Source of the DNA: Aquabacterium fontiphilum
GTDB lineage: Bacteria > Pseudomonadota > Gammaproteobacteria > Burkholderiales > Burkholderiaceae_C
NCBI RefSeq assembly: GCF_009909205.1
Contig: NZ_JAAAPN010000003.1
Coordinates: forward strand, 1 to 64,000
Direction: 5' to 3'
DNA: 64,000 nucleotides
In this document: one piece after another, positions 30,463 through 41,379 of the stretch
How positions within the stretch are numbered: the first letter of the stretch is position 1
Layout of the letters: the number at the start of each line of letters is the position of its first letter
Translations under genes and position numbers: made by a program
The notes under the pieces: model-generated
What the model was told of the DNA's origin: nothing
Database searches by the model: none
Seen by the model: only the letters and a program-made list of their open reading frames with translations

Positions 30463-31235
30463 GATCGGAAGAGGCGGGAATACTGGGTTTCGTGCTGGGC
30501 GCTGAGGATGGCCAGCATCGGGGCGAAAGCCTGTCGTTCGCCATCGGCCAAGGACAGGGCATGGTCGATGGCGGGCGGAATGGCGTCGACGAGCGCCTGC
30601 AGGATGCGCTGGCCGGCGCTTTGGCCCAGGGGTACGGCCTTGATCGCCGTCTGGGTCATGTTCTCGGCCCAGCCGAAAGCAAAGCTCAGCAGCGCTTCGC
30701 GCAGGGCCGCTTGTGACAGGGCCTGATCGCCACCGGTGGCGGCGGCAGCCATGGCCGGCAGGCATTGGGCGACGGCCAGCGCGAAGGCCACAGGCCAACT
30801 GGGTGCGGGCGCCAGCCCAGCGCAGGCGGCGAGCCGGGTATCGGTATCCGGCACGTGCGCGCCCCCCACGCGGTTGCGCAGCCATTCCACCAGGGACCGG
30901 CCCATTTGCTCGGTTTGCAGGCGCAGCTCACTGGTTTCACGCGTCTGCAGCACCCAGTCGTTGAGCGCCTGCACGCGGGCCAGGTCGCCAGCCTGCCACG
31001 CGGGCGCAGCCTGGGCCACCACGGCCAGGTCGCTGCGGGCCAGCGTCAGTTGCAGCTGATCGAGCAGCCACTGGCGCGCCTGTGCTTCGTTGCCCACGCG
31101 GCCGGAGTCGACCGCCGACTCAAAGCCTTCGGAGTAGCTGAAGCCGCCCACCGGCAGGGCGGGCGAGGCCAGCCACATCAGCTGGAGCCGTGCGGCGGCG
31201 CCCAGGCTCGGCGGATGGGACGCGGATGAGGTCAT
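30459..31235 (-). CDS. ureF: Urease accessory protein UreF
   Basis: 258 residues, all-helical. The N-terminal block [29 protein letters not shown] is the UreF signature, with the later [36 protein letters not shown] also conserved. UreF bridges UreD and UreG in the urease activation complex. It starts 22 bp downstream of the ureE stop and overlaps ureG by 4 bp. Length and motifs are normal, so it looks intact. Confidence 0.96.
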   Translation of the reverse strand: MTSSASHPPSLGAAARLQLMWLASPALPVGGFSYSEGFESAVDSGRVGNEAQARQWLLDQLQLTLARSDLAVVAQAAPAWQAGDLARVQALNDWVLQTRETSELRLQTEQMGRSLVEWLRNRVGGAHVPDTDTRLAACAGLAPAPSWPVAFALAVAQCLPAMAAAATGGDQALSQAALREALLSFAFGWAENMTQTAIKAVPLGQSAGQRILQALVDAIPPAIDHALSLADGERQAFAPMLAILSAQHETQYSRLFRS

Positions 31236-31256
31236 GCTTGTGGGGGCGGCACGGCG

Positions 31257-31943
31257 TCAATGATCGTGGCCGCAGCCTGGGCCGTGGACATGGGGCGCGG
31301 CCTTCACGGCGATGCCGATGGGTTTGCCACGAGCAGGCGCGGATGCGGGCTCCGCCTCGTGGTGCCCATGGCTGCACCCCGGGCCATGGACGTGTCCCGG
31401 CGCACCGTGCGGCGGGTTGGCGTGCGCGTGGCCGTGGTGGTCATGTCCATGGTCGTGCCCATGACCATGGCTGCCGTGCGCATGTCCGCCACTGGCATAG
31501 GCCCCGCCTTCCGGCTCGAAGCCCAGCGCGGCCTCACGCACCGTCAGGTGCATGGACCGCAGCATGTCGGCCAGCACGTGGTCCGGTTCGATCTTGAGGT
31601 GGTCGGGCTGCAACTCGATTTGCACGTGGCGGTTGCCAAGGTGGTAGGCCGCGCGCACCAGATCAAAGGGCGAGCCGTGCTCGGCGCAGGGCGTGATCAC
31701 CAGCACCGGCTGCGGGGCCGCCACCACGCGGATCATCGAGCCGTCTTCGGCGACCAGCACGTCACCACCACGCACCACGGTGCCGCGCGGCAGAAAGACG
31801 CCGAGCACGCGGCCCTGGCTGTCGGTGGCGTCAAAACGGCTTTTCTGGCGCACGTCCCAGTCGAGCTCGACGGTGGCGGCGCGCTTGAGCAGCACGGGGG
31901 CCAGACCCTGGCCTTGCGGAAGAAGTTTGTTGACGGTCAGCAT
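31257..31943 (-). CDS. ureE: Urease nickel metallochaperone UreE, His-rich tail
   Basis: 228 residues, longer than the usual 150-160 because of a His/Gly-rich tail from about residue 154 to the end (HGHGHDHGHDHHGHAH, then HVHGPGCSHGHH, and a final HVHGPGCGHDH). The N-terminal peptide-binding domain and central domain (VLVITPCAEHGSPFDLVRAAYHLGNRHVQIEL) are conserved, including the metal-site His near residue 106. The duplicated H-V-H-G-P-G-C motif in the tail is notable. UreE carries nickel to urease. It lies 15 bp downstream of ureC in the operon. Confidence 0.95.
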   Translation of the reverse strand: MLTVNKLLPQGQGLAPVLLKRAATVELDWDVRQKSRFDATDSQGRVLGVFLPRGTVVRGGDVLVAEDGSMIRVVAAPQPVLVITPCAEHGSPFDLVRAAYHLGNRHVQIELQPDHLKIEPDHVLADMLRSMHLTVREAALGFEPEGGAYASGGHAHGSHGHGHDHGHDHHGHAHANPPHGAPGHVHGPGCSHGHHEAEPASAPARGKPIGIAVKAAPHVHGPGCGHDH

Positions 31944-31958
31944 GCCCGACAGTGTGCG

Positions 31959-33686
<1,728 letters not shown>

Positions 33687-33700
33687 CTTGCGTGTGTCTT

Positions 33701-34009
33701 TCAGAGCTTGCCTTGCACCAGGCCGCGAAAGCCGTAGATGGTGCGGTCGCCAGCGAAGTCGACCAGTTCGACCGTGCGCTGCTGTCCGGGCTCAAAGCGC
33801 ACGGCCGTGCCCGAGGCGATGTTGAGCCGCATGCCGCGTGCCGCCTCACGGTCGAAGCGCAGTGCGCCATTGGTTTCGGCGAAGTGGTAGTGGGAGCCGA
33901 CCTGGATGGGCCGGTCGCCTGCGTTCTCGACCACCAGGGTCAGCGTGCGGCGTCCGGGGTTGAGGTCGATGTCGCCCGGGTCGGTCAGCAGTTCGCCGGG
34001 CTGCATCAC
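33701..34009 (-). CDS. ureB: Urease beta subunit
   Basis: 102 residues, the normal size of the separate beta subunit. It starts [47 protein letters not shown] and keeps the GSHYHF..N and RRxxL blocks, and ends [11 protein letters not shown]. It is a beta-sandwich structural subunit packed against UreC. The start overlaps the stop of the small upstream gene by 4 bp (34006-34009), indicating coupling in the operon. Confidence 0.97.
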   Translation of the reverse strand: MMQPGELLTDPGDIDLNPGRRTLTLVVENAGDRPIQVGSHYHFAETNGALRFDREAARGMRLNIASGTAVRFEPGQQRTVELVDFAGDRTIYGFRGLVQGKL

Positions 34010-34185
34010 TTGCGCCCCTTGAACCAGATCAGCGCCACCGCGACGGCGCCCACGGCGATGAAGCCCAGCACGTCAGTGGCGTGCCAGTGGGCCGCACCGG
34101 GCAGCCCGTGGCCCTCGTGGGCCAAGGACAGGGGGGTGATCAAGGCCAGCGAAGCGGCGGTCAGAACGGTGCGAAGGTGCGTCAT
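34006..34185 (-). CDS. Small exported urease-operon protein
   Basis: 59 residues from the ATG at 34185. A signal-like segment ([17 protein letters not shown]) ends before [16 protein letters not shown], a His-rich stretch, which is followed by one membrane helix ([17 protein letters not shown]) and a basic tail. It could be a periplasmic-facing nickel- or cation-binding peptide; similar small genes occur between ureA and ureB in betaproteobacteria. The function is unknown. It is coupled to ureB by a 4-bp overlap. It is too short for confident family assignment. Confidence 0.7.
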   Translation of the reverse strand: MTHLRTVLTAASLALITPLSLAHEGHGLPGAAHWHATDVLGFIAVGAVAVALIWFKGRK

Positions 34186-34300
34186 GTTGGGGCTCGCGGT
34201 ACGACGTGGGCCACTGGAGGGCGGCGTGGCGCACGTCAATTGAAAACGAATTGAACCAATGTGGTGCATAGCCTGTCAGCAGGGGTGACCATCTGCCGCG

Positions 34301-34603
34301 TCATGCAATGGGTTGGTGCACGGTCACCAATTTGGTGCCATCCGGAAATGTGGCCTCGACCTGAATCTCCGGGATCATGTCGGCCACGCCGTCCATCACG
34401 TCTTCACGCGTGAGCACGGTCTTGCCGTCGCTCATGAGCTGGGCCACGGTCTTGCCATCGCGTGCGCCTTCCATGATCGCGGCTGTGATCAGTGCGACGG
34501 CCTCGGGGTAATTGAGCTTGAGGCCGCGGGCTTTGCGACGTTCGGCAAGCAGCGCCGCTGTGAAGATCAGCAGCTTGTCTTTTTCGCGGGGAGTGAGTTC
34601 CAT
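34301..34603 (-). CDS. ureA: Urease gamma subunit
   Basis: 100 residues, standard size. It begins [39 protein letters not shown], contains [14 protein letters not shown] and ends [13 protein letters not shown], the canonical gamma subunit. It is the first gene of the ure operon in this window. Upstream codons (from 34678) are not conserved with the family, so the ATG at 34603 is preferred. ureD, which often precedes ureA, is absent; instead a divergent transporter-kinase gene begins 98 bp away, so the shared intergenic region may hold both promoters. Confidence 0.97.
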   Translation of the reverse strand: MELTPREKDKLLIFTAALLAERRKARGLKLNYPEAVALITAAIMEGARDGKTVAQLMSDGKTVLTREDVMDGVADMIPEIQVEATFPDGTKLVTVHQPIA

Positions 34604-34701
34604 GAGCGTTATGCGTACTTGCGGCCTGCCATGGCCCGGCCGGCGGAATGGATGGGCGGCATTGAACTTGCGTTGCATGCTGCCCCAGTCAGACAGCCAT
34701 C

Positions 34702-37700
34702 ATGCAAGAGCCAGACCAGTTTCCTCCACCTTCGGGCGCCCCCGCCCAGGAAGCGCCCCAGCGGGTGGTCAAGGTGCGTCGGGATTACAACAGCTGGGTG
34801 GCTGACGAGACGCTGGAAGACTACGCGCTGCGCTTCACCCCCCGCTCTGCGCGCAAGTGGCGTGGCGCCTGGGTGGCCAACACAGCCTTTGGTGTGGCCT
34901 CGTTCCTGGTGCTGGAGGCCATCGGCGCCACGTTGCTGGTGGAGTACGGTTTCGTCAACGCCTTCTGGGCCATCGTGGCCACCGGTCTCATCATCCTGCT
35001 GGCCGGCTGGCCCATCAGCGTGTATGCCGCGCGCCATGGCGTCGACATGGACCTGCTCACCCGCGGGGCAGGTTTCGGCTACATCGGCTCGACCATCACC
35101 TCGCTGATCTACGCCTCGTTCACGTTCATCTTTTTTGCGCTGGAGGCCGCGGTGATGGCCTACGCGCTGGAGTTGGCGTTCGACATCCCGCCGGCCTGGG
35201 GCTACCTGATCTGTGCGCTGGTGGTGATCCCGCTGGTCACACACGGGGTGACCATCATCAGCTGGCTACAGGTGCTCACCCAGCCAATCTGGCTGATCAT
35301 GCTCGTCGTGCCCTTTGTGTACGTGTTCCAGGCACATCCCGGCATCCTCGATGAGCTGGCGGGCTATGCGGGCAAGACCGGCACGCACAGTGGGTTCGAC
35401 CTGCTGGCCTTTGGCTCGGCGCTGACCGTGGGCATCGCGCTGATCACGCAGATGGGCGAGCAGGCCGATTACCTGCGCTTCATGCCCGAGCCGCGCGCGG
35501 GCCGGCAGGCCTGGCGCTGGTGGGCCAATGTGTTCATCGGTGGGCCGGGCTGGGTCATCATGGGCGTGGCCAAGATGCTGGGCGGGGCCCTGCTGGCCTA
35601 CCTGGCCATCCAGTATGCGATTCCCGTCGAGCAGGCGCTCGACCCCAACCAGATGTATCTGGTGGCCTGGGAAATGGTGGTCAGCCACCAGACCTGGGCC
35701 ATTGCGGCGGTCGCCCTGTTCGTCGTGATCTCCCAGATCAAGATCAACGTGACCAACGCTTACGCCGGCTCGCTGGCCTGGTCGAACTTTTTCGCGCGCG
35801 TCACGCACAGCCACCCCGGCCGGGTGGTGTGGGTGGTGTTCAACGCGCTGATTGCCCTGCTGCTGATGGAGCTCAACGTGTTTCAGGCTCTGGGCAAGGT
35901 GCTGGGCCTGTACGCCAACATCGCCATCGCCTGGATGATGGCGGTGGTGGCCGATCTGGTTGTGAACAAGCCCATGGGGTGGTCGCCCCGTGGTATCGAG
36001 TTCAAGCGGGCGTATCTCTACGACATCAACCCGGTGGGTGTCGGGGCCATGATCCTGGCCTCGCTCGTGTCGATGTTGGCGCATGTGGGCTGGATGGGCG
36101 AGGTGGCCCAGGCGTTTTCGGCCGTCATTGCCATGGTGGTCGCGTTTGTGACCTCGCCCTTGATCGCCTGGGCGACCGGCGGCCGCTACTACCTGGCGCG
36201 CGCACCGCTGAATGTGGGCTGCGTCACGACACCTGCGCCCCCGTTGGACGAGGGCGCACCCTTGTCACGTGTGATCCGCCTCAAGGCGCTGCACCGCTGC
36301 ACGGTGTGCGAGCGCGAGTACGAGGCCGACGACATTGCGCAGTGCCCGGCTTATCAGGGTTTCATCTGCTCGCTGTGCTGCTCGCTCGATGCGCGGTGTC
36401 AGGACCTATGCAAGCCCCACGCGCGGTGGGCCGTGCAGTGGCGGGCGCTGGCCACGCGACTGATGCCCGGTCCGGTCTGGCAGAGGGTGGACACCGAGTT
36501 GGGCCACTTTCTGCTCATCATGCTGGTGCTGGCCCCCCTGTTGGCGGCCCTGTTCGGGCTCGTCTACCAGCAGCAGCTCAAGGACATGGGCCTGATGGAG
36601 GCGGGGGCGCACGCGGTGGCGGCCGGCATGTTGCGCGACACCCTGATCAAGCTGTTCGCGGCACTGCTGCTGATCGTGGGCGTGGTGAGCTGGTGGGTGG
36701 TGCTCACGCACAAGAGCCGTACCGTGGCACAAGAGGAGTCCAACCGCCAGACGCACCTGCTCGTGCGCGAGATCGAGCTGCACCGCATCACCGACGAGAA
36801 GCTGCAGCAGGCCAAGCAGACGGCCGAGCAGGCCAACCAGGCCAAGAGCCGCTATATCTCCACCATCAGCCACGAGTTGCGCACGCCGCTCAACGGCATC
36901 CTGGGCTACGCCCAGTTGCTCGATGAAGACCTCAAGCTGCCTGAGCACGTGCGCCATGCTGTTGGCGTCATCAAGCGCGGGGGCGACCACCTGCTGTCGC
37001 TCATCGAAGGCACGCTGGACATTGCCCGCATCGAAAGCGGCAAGCTGACGTTGGACGTCAAGCCGGTGCTGTTGGGTGAGTTGCTGCGCCAGATCACCGA
37101 CCTCATCGAACACGAGGCCCGGGCCAAGCAGTTGCGCTTCGTGGCCGACATCGATCCGGCCTTGCCTGAGGCCGTGCGGGCCGATGAGCGGCGGGTGCGC
37201 CAGATCCTCATCAATGTGCTCGGCAACGCCGTCAAGTTCACGCAGAGCGGCGAAGTCACGCTGCGTGTGCGCTACGCGCGCGAGATTGCGCACATCGAAG
37301 TCAGCGACACCGGGCCGGGCATTGCACAGGCCGAACTCGACAAGGTCTTTGAGCCGTTTGCGCGAGGCTCCTCCGCCGCTGGGGCGCCTGCCGGCGGCAC
37401 CGGCCTGGGACTCACCATCAGCAAGATGCTCACCGACCTGATGGGTGGCGACATGACGGTACACAGCGTGCTGGGGCAGGGCACCACCTTCCGCATCAGG
37501 CTGTTCCTGCCCCAGGTGCGCCGGGCCGAGGTGGCGCAGGCCATGCCCCGCGGGCAGCGCATCGGCTATGTGGGCGATCGCCGTCGCGTCTGGACGGTCG
37601 ACAACGAAGAAGCCGACCGCGGGCTCATCGTGCGCATCCTGGAGCCGCTGGGCTTTGAGGTGACCCCCTTGCCCTCGGGCCTGGAGTGTCTCCATCAGCT

Positions 37701-38253
37701 TCGTCAGTTGCCGACCTCGCAGCACCCGGACGCCATCTTCATGGATCTGGCCATGCCGGGGCTGGACGGCTGGGACACGCTGCGCGCCATCCGCGAGGAG
37801 CGGCTGACCGACGCGCCCGTGGCCATCGTCTCGGCCAATGCGTTCGACAAGGCGCTGGACAACGACGTGGGCATCGGCGCGGACGACTTCATCGTCAAGC
37901 CGGTGCGGGTGCCGGAGTTGCTCGACTGGCTGGGCCTGCGACTGGCGCTGCAATGGGTCGAGGCGGCGCGCCCGGCGGGCCTGCCGGGTGCCGCATCCAC
38001 GGCGATGCCAGCCAGTGGCGAACGCAGCCCGACCGCGGCGGAACCGCTTCCCTCGGTCGAGGCGCTGCGGACGCTGGAAGACCAGATTCATGCCGGCTAT
38101 GTGCGCGGGGTGCACAAGGTGCTTGACCAGATCGCGGCCTCGGAGCCGCAATGCGAGGCCTTTGTGCGCCGCCATCGGGACTGGGCGCGCCAGTTTCAGC
38201 TCGACGCCCTGGCCGCGTCGGTCAAAGCCAGCCTGACGCAGGCACAATCCTGA
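34702..38253 (+). CDS. NCS1-type permease fused to hybrid histidine kinase
   Basis: 1183 residues. Residues about 25-510 form a twelve-segment permease of the NCS1 purine/cytosine/allantoin type (TRGAGFGYIGSTITSLIYASFTFIFF, SQIKINVTNAYAGSLAW). A Cys-rich block (about 533-573) reads C-x2-C...C...C-x2-C-C...C...C and looks like a zinc site. More hydrophobic segments, a coiled linker and a HisKA domain follow (ISHELRTPLNG, His724), then HATPase (NVLGNAVKFTQ, DTGPGIA, GGTGLGLTI), a receiver domain with Asp1015 (IFMDLAMPG), and a C-terminal helical part. It is probably a transporter-like sensor. It is divergent from ureA and followed at 20 bp by a LuxR-type regulator. A purine or urea-related ligand is inference. 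Confidence 0.93.
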   Translation: MQEPDQFPPPSGAPAQEAPQRVVKVRRDYNSWVADETLEDYALRFTPRSARKWRGAWVANTAFGVASFLVLEAIGATLLVEYGFVNAFWAIVATGLIILLAGWPISVYAARHGVDMDLLTRGAGFGYIGSTITSLIYASFTFIFFALEAAVMAYALELAFDIPPAWGYLICALVVIPLVTHGVTIISWLQVLTQPIWLIMLVVPFVYVFQAHPGILDELAGYAGKTGTHSGFDLLAFGSALTVGIALITQMGEQADYLRFMPEPRAGRQAWRWWANVFIGGPGWVIMGVAKMLGGALLAYLAIQYAIPVEQALDPNQMYLVAWEMVVSHQTWAIAAVALFVVISQIKINVTNAYAGSLAWSNFFARVTHSHPGRVVWVVFNALIALLLMELNVFQALGKVLGLYANIAIAWMMAVVADLVVNKPMGWSPRGIEFKRAYLYDINPVGVGAMILASLVSMLAHVGWMGEVAQAFSAVIAMVVAFVTSPLIAWATGGRYYLARAPLNVGCVTTPAPPLDEGAPLSRVIRLKALHRCTVCEREYEADDIAQCPAYQGFICSLCCSLDARCQDLCKPHARWAVQWRALATRLMPGPVWQRVDTELGHFLLIMLVLAPLLAALFGLVYQQQLKDMGLMEAGAHAVAAGMLRDTLIKLFAALLLIVGVVSWWVVLTHKSRTVAQEESNRQTHLLVREIELHRITDEKLQQAKQTAEQANQAKSRYISTISHELRTPLNGILGYAQLLDEDLKLPEHVRHAVGVIKRGGDHLLSLIEGTLDIARIESGKLTLDVKPVLLGELLRQITDLIEHEARAKQLRFVADIDPALPEAVRADERRVRQILINVLGNAVKFTQSGEVTLRVRYAREIAHIEVSDTGPGIAQAELDKVFEPFARGSSAAGAPAGGTGLGLTISKMLTDLMGGDMTVHSVLGQGTTFRIRLFLPQVRRAEVAQAMPRGQRIGYVGDRRRVWTVDNEEADRGLIVRILEPLGFEVTPLPSGLECLHQLRQLPTSQHPDAIFMDLAMPGLDGWDTLRAIREERLTDAPVAIVSANAFDKALDNDVGIGADDFIVKPVRVPELLDWLGLRLALQWVEAARPAGLPGAASTAMPASGERSPTAAEPLPSVEALRTLEDQIHAGYVRGVHKVLDQIAASEPQCEAFVRRHRDWARQFQLDALAASVKASLTQAQS

Positions 38254-38273
38254 CCGCACCCACCCGCAGGACC

Positions 38274-39233
38274 ATGCTCGAACGCCTTGATCGCAGCCGT
38301 ACCGATGTCGTGCTCATCGTTGACGATGTGCCTGACAACCTGTCGCTGTTGCACGATGCGCTCGACGAGGCCGGCTACACCGTGCTGGTGGCCACGCATG
38401 GCGAAGCGGCCCTGCAGCGGGCCACCCAGGCCGTGCCCGACATCGTCTTGCTCGACGCCATCATGCCGGGCATGGACGGCTTCGAGGTGGCGCGGCGGCT
38501 CAAGGCCCAGCCGGAGACCACTCACATTCCCATCGTGTTCATGACCGGCCTCAGTGAGACCGAGCACGTGGTGGCCGCCTTTCAGGCCGGCGGGGTGGAC
38601 TACGTGGTCAAGCCCATCCGGCCGCGCGAGGTGCTGGCCCGCATCGAGGCCCACATGCACAGCGCCCGCCAGGCGCGCCAGGCGCGCAATGCGCTCGATG
38701 CCTTCGGCCATGCCTCGATGACGGTACGCATCAGCGATGGCCGCATCCTGTGGCAGACGCCGCTGGCCCGCAAGCTCATGCAGACCTTCTTCGATGTGCC
38801 GGAGACGGCTGCGCCCGCCGAGTTGGCCGACTGGCTGATGGTCCACGCGCCGCGCATGGCGCAGGCCATTGCTCAGGGGCAGGCGCCCGCCGTGCCGCCA
38901 GCATGGGTGGTCAACCTGGGCAACCGTCGGTTGAGCTTTGCGCTGCATCAGCCCACCGGCGACGACGAGTGGCTGCTGGTGATGCAGGAAAGCTCGGATC
39001 AGGCCGCCATGGAGGCACTCAGCCTCGAGTTCAAGCTGACCACGCGCGAAGCCGAGGTGCTGTACTGGGTGGTCAAAGGCAAGACCAACCGCGACATCGG
39101 CGACATCCTGGGCAGCAGCCCGGCCACCGTCAAGAAGCAACTCGAACACATCTTTGCCAAGCTGGGGGTAGAGACACGCACGGCTGCAGCCGGCCTGGCC
39201 ATGAGCCGCGTGGCCTTGCTCAAGGCCCGCTGA
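38274..39233 (+). CDS. Two-component response regulator, receiver plus LuxR HTH
   Basis: 319 residues from the ATG at 38274. The receiver domain has VLIVDDVPDN, phospho-acceptor Asp61 (IVLLDAIMPGMDGF) and Lys in YVVKPI. A PAS-like middle region follows (about 140-240), and the C-terminal LuxR-type helix-turn-helix is LTTREAEVLYWVVKGKTNRDIGDILGSSPATVKKQLEHIFAKLGV. It sits 20 bp after the permease-kinase gene and is very likely its partner. Targets are not evident; the ure and urt operons on either side are reasonable candidates. The stop lies 16 bp from the convergent NUDIX gene. Confidence 0.92.
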   Translation: MLERLDRSRTDVVLIVDDVPDNLSLLHDALDEAGYTVLVATHGEAALQRATQAVPDIVLLDAIMPGMDGFEVARRLKAQPETTHIPIVFMTGLSETEHVVAAFQAGGVDYVVKPIRPREVLARIEAHMHSARQARQARNALDAFGHASMTVRISDGRILWQTPLARKLMQTFFDVPETAAPAELADWLMVHAPRMAQAIAQGQAPAVPPAWVVNLGNRRLSFALHQPTGDDEWLLVMQESSDQAAMEALSLEFKLTTREAEVLYWVVKGKTNRDIGDILGSSPATVKKQLEHIFAKLGVETRTAAAGLAMSRVALLKAR

Positions 39234-39248
39234 GGGGGCCGTTGCCCT

Positions 39249-39788
39249 TCACAGCGCCGGCAGCGGCAGCGGTTCAGGGGTGTGTCCCTGGGCGATCAAC
39301 CAGTCGCGCAGGGCCAGGCCGGTGGCGGCGGGCCAGTAGCGGGCTTTGGCCGGGGGAATGCGTTTGTAGTCCACCAGTTCGTGGTTCAGAACAATGCTGC
39401 CCCTGGCCACCACGTGATACGCGAGGATGAGCTGGTTCTGCCTGGTGAATGCGTAATGCCCGACGAAGCTGGCGGGCCCGACCGGGTCCAGCCCCAACTC
39501 TTCCTTGACCTCACGCAGCACGGCGTCGGCCGGGCTGGGATCGTGTCGCTCCAGAAAGCCCGTGATCAACGCATAGAAGGGCACGGGCCAGGCTGCGTTG
39601 CGGGCGAGGATGATGTCACCCTCGTGCTCCACAATCGCCGCCACCACCGGCACGGGGTTGTCCCAGTGGATGTAGCCGCAGGCCGGGTCGGGGCAGCGCA
39701 GCCGGGTCACGCCGTCCAGATCAGGAGCGGCGGCAGGGGCGACCGTGGTGAGTGGGGTGGCGCATTGAGGACAGTATTGAAAGCGCAT
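39249..39788 (-). CDS. NUDIX hydrolase, NudC-like with zinc ribbon
   Basis: 179 residues from MRFQYCP (ATG at 39788; a start 6 codons upstream is possible). A zinc ribbon is formed by CPQC near residue 6 and CPDPACGY near residue 38. The NUDIX box is GFLERHDPSPADAVLREVKEELGLD, matching G-x5-E-x7-REUxEExGU. The chain is shorter than NADH pyrophosphatase NudC, lacking its N-terminal domain, so the substrate is uncertain. It is convergent with the response regulator and 25 bp from the following synthase-like gene, with which it may be cotranscribed. Confidence 0.85.
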   Translation of the reverse strand: MRFQYCPQCATPLTTVAPAAAPDLDGVTRLRCPDPACGYIHWDNPVPVVAAIVEHEGDIILARNAAWPVPFYALITGFLERHDPSPADAVLREVKEELGLDPVGPASFVGHYAFTRQNQLILAYHVVARGSIVLNHELVDYKRIPPAKARYWPAATGLALRDWLIAQGHTPEPLPLPAL

Positions 39789-39812
39789 GCGCCCAGCATA
39801 GGGCAAGCGCGC

Positions 39813-40565
39813 TCAGCCTGCCGGCCCACCCCGCCGCATCAGCGCCCGCTCGATGCGGCTGGACGCGGCACCCAGCGTGGCCTGGTGGACGGGCGCCAGC
39901 GCCGCCCAGCGGCCGGGGAAGTCAGCCAGCGCGGCATCCAGCACCGTGCGGTCGCTGGCGGCCGTGACGATGTCGTTGCCGCCTTCGTCGGACTCGACGG
40001 AGATGATCTGCCCATCAAAGGCTTTGTGGATGCGCTGGCGAATCAACCGCGCCTGTGCGGTTTCCGCCTGCACGTTGGCCACCATGAGCCCTTCGGGCGA
40101 CAGCGCCCGGCGCACGGATTGGTAAAAACCGCGGCTGCACAGCGCCTCGGGCACCCCTTGGCCGTCAAAGCCATCGACCAGAATCAGGTCGTACCGTGCA
40201 GGCGGCGTACGCAGGAAGGCCGCGCCGTCGGCACAGACGATGCGGTGGCGTGCATCGTCAGGCGGGATGCAGAAGGTTTCGCGCAGGTCGATCACCGCGG
40301 GGTTGATCTCGACGGTGGTGAGGTCTGCGGCAGGCACATGCCGGTGCAGGTACTTCAGCATGGATCCGCCGCCGAGGCCGATCATCAACACCGATCTGGG
40401 TGCCGGCGCGATCAGCAAGGCGCCCATCATGGCCCGCGTGTAGTCGAGCACCAGGTCGTCCGGCGCGTCCAGCCGCATGCAACTCTGGATCAACGTGGTC
40501 GACAGGCTCAGCGAGCGGGTCTGGCGGTTGGTGTGGACGTGAACAGGCGTATCGGGCATGGGCAT
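39813..40565 (-). CDS. Spermidine-synthase-like methyltransferase-fold protein
   Basis: 250 residues from the ATG at 40565 (another Met two codons later). SVLMIGLGGGSMLKYLHRHVPAADLTTVEINPAVIDL is the S-adenosyl-type nucleotide-binding motif and RYDLILVDGFDGQGVPEALCSRGFYQSVRRAL matches polyamine aminopropyltransferase-like proteins (fused spermine/spermidine synthase type). The usual substrate residues are only partly present, so it is better called spermidine-synthase-like than SpeE. It lies upstream of the NUDIX gene and is divergent from the FadR-type regulator. Confidence 0.8.
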   Translation of the reverse strand: MPMPDTPVHVHTNRQTRSLSLSTTLIQSCMRLDAPDDLVLDYTRAMMGALLIAPAPRSVLMIGLGGGSMLKYLHRHVPAADLTTVEINPAVIDLRETFCIPPDDARHRIVCADGAAFLRTPPARYDLILVDGFDGQGVPEALCSRGFYQSVRRALSPEGLMVANVQAETAQARLIRQRIHKAFDGQIISVESDEGGNDIVTAASDRTVLDAALADFPGRWAALAPVHQATLGAASSRIERALMRRGGPAG

Positions 40566-40653
40566 CGGCGCGGCAAGCCGACAGTCTAGATGCCTCGCCG
40601 CCATCTGGCGCGATACGTCATGACAGCGCCAACTGGTCTGATAAGCTGATCAC

Positions 40654-41379
40654 ATGACTGCAGTCTTGCACACCATCGAACGGCTCCCCCTGTCGGAAGC
40701 CCTCTATCGCCAACTCAAGGACCGCATCGTCGCGGGCGATTTCCGGCCCGGTGACCGGTTGCCCTCCGAGCGCGTGCTCAGCGAGGAAACGGGCGTCAAC
40801 CGCGGGGCCGTGCGCGAGGCCATCAAGCGGTTGCAACAAGCCGGGCTGGTCGCGGTGCGACAGGGGGGCAACCATGAGGTGCTGGATTACCTGCAAGAGG
40901 CCGGGCCCGAGTTGCTGCCCTGGTTGTTGATGGACCGGCATGGCGTGTTCAGTCCGAAGGTCGTGCGCGATCTCATGGCCATGCGCTCGGTGCTGGCGCC
41001 CGAGATTGCCAGGGCGGCGGCGCTGCACGGGGGCGACGCGCTGCACGCCTCACTGTTGGCGACCTGGCAGACCATGGTGCTGCGGCAGGACGATGTGCGC
41101 GCCTTGCAACGCCATGCGCTGCAGTACTGGCAGGCCCTGGTGACGGGCAGCCAGAACGTGGCCTTCCAGTTGTCGTTCAACGCCATGCGCAAGAGCTACC
41201 TCAAGGCCTGGGACGCGATGACCACCGTGATGGCCGACGAGTTTCGTGATCTCGACAACCTGCGCGCGATCACCGACGCGGTGCTGCGGCGCGACCCTCT
41301 GGCTGCCACCGAGGCGGCGCGCCGTCATGTGCGCATCGGGGAACAGGCCATCGCCCGTTTGTTCGGAGAACAGTCATGA
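40654..41379 (+). CDS. GntR/FadR-family transcriptional regulator
   Basis: 241 residues. N-terminal winged helix (residues about 10-80): LSEALYRQLKDRIVAGDFRPGDRLPSERVLSEETGVNRGAVREAIKRLQQAGLVAVRQGG. The C-terminal FCD/FadR-like ligand domain is helical, with metal-site-type residues scattered in the last half (for example RDLMAMRSVLAPEIA). It overlaps the following hydroxylase-like gene by 4 bp (ATGA), so it should regulate its own operon. By analogy to FadR the ligand may be an acyl compound, but this is inference. Confidence 0.9.
   Translation: MTAVLHTIERLPLSEALYRQLKDRIVAGDFRPGDRLPSERVLSEETGVNRGAVREAIKRLQQAGLVAVRQGGNHEVLDYLQEAGPELLPWLLMDRHGVFSPKVVRDLMAMRSVLAPEIARAAALHGGDALHASLLATWQTMVLRQDDVRALQRHALQYWQALVTGSQNVAFQLSFNAMRKSYLKAWDAMTTVMADEFRDLDNLRAITDAVLRRDPLAATEAARRHVRIGEQAIARLFGEQS

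Noticed and set aside
36406..38259. 617-codon minus-strand frame antisense to the permease-kinase gene
   Set aside because: The translation has shadow-type composition (rich in Arg, Gly, His, Gln) and the plus strand encodes clear kinase and receiver domains.
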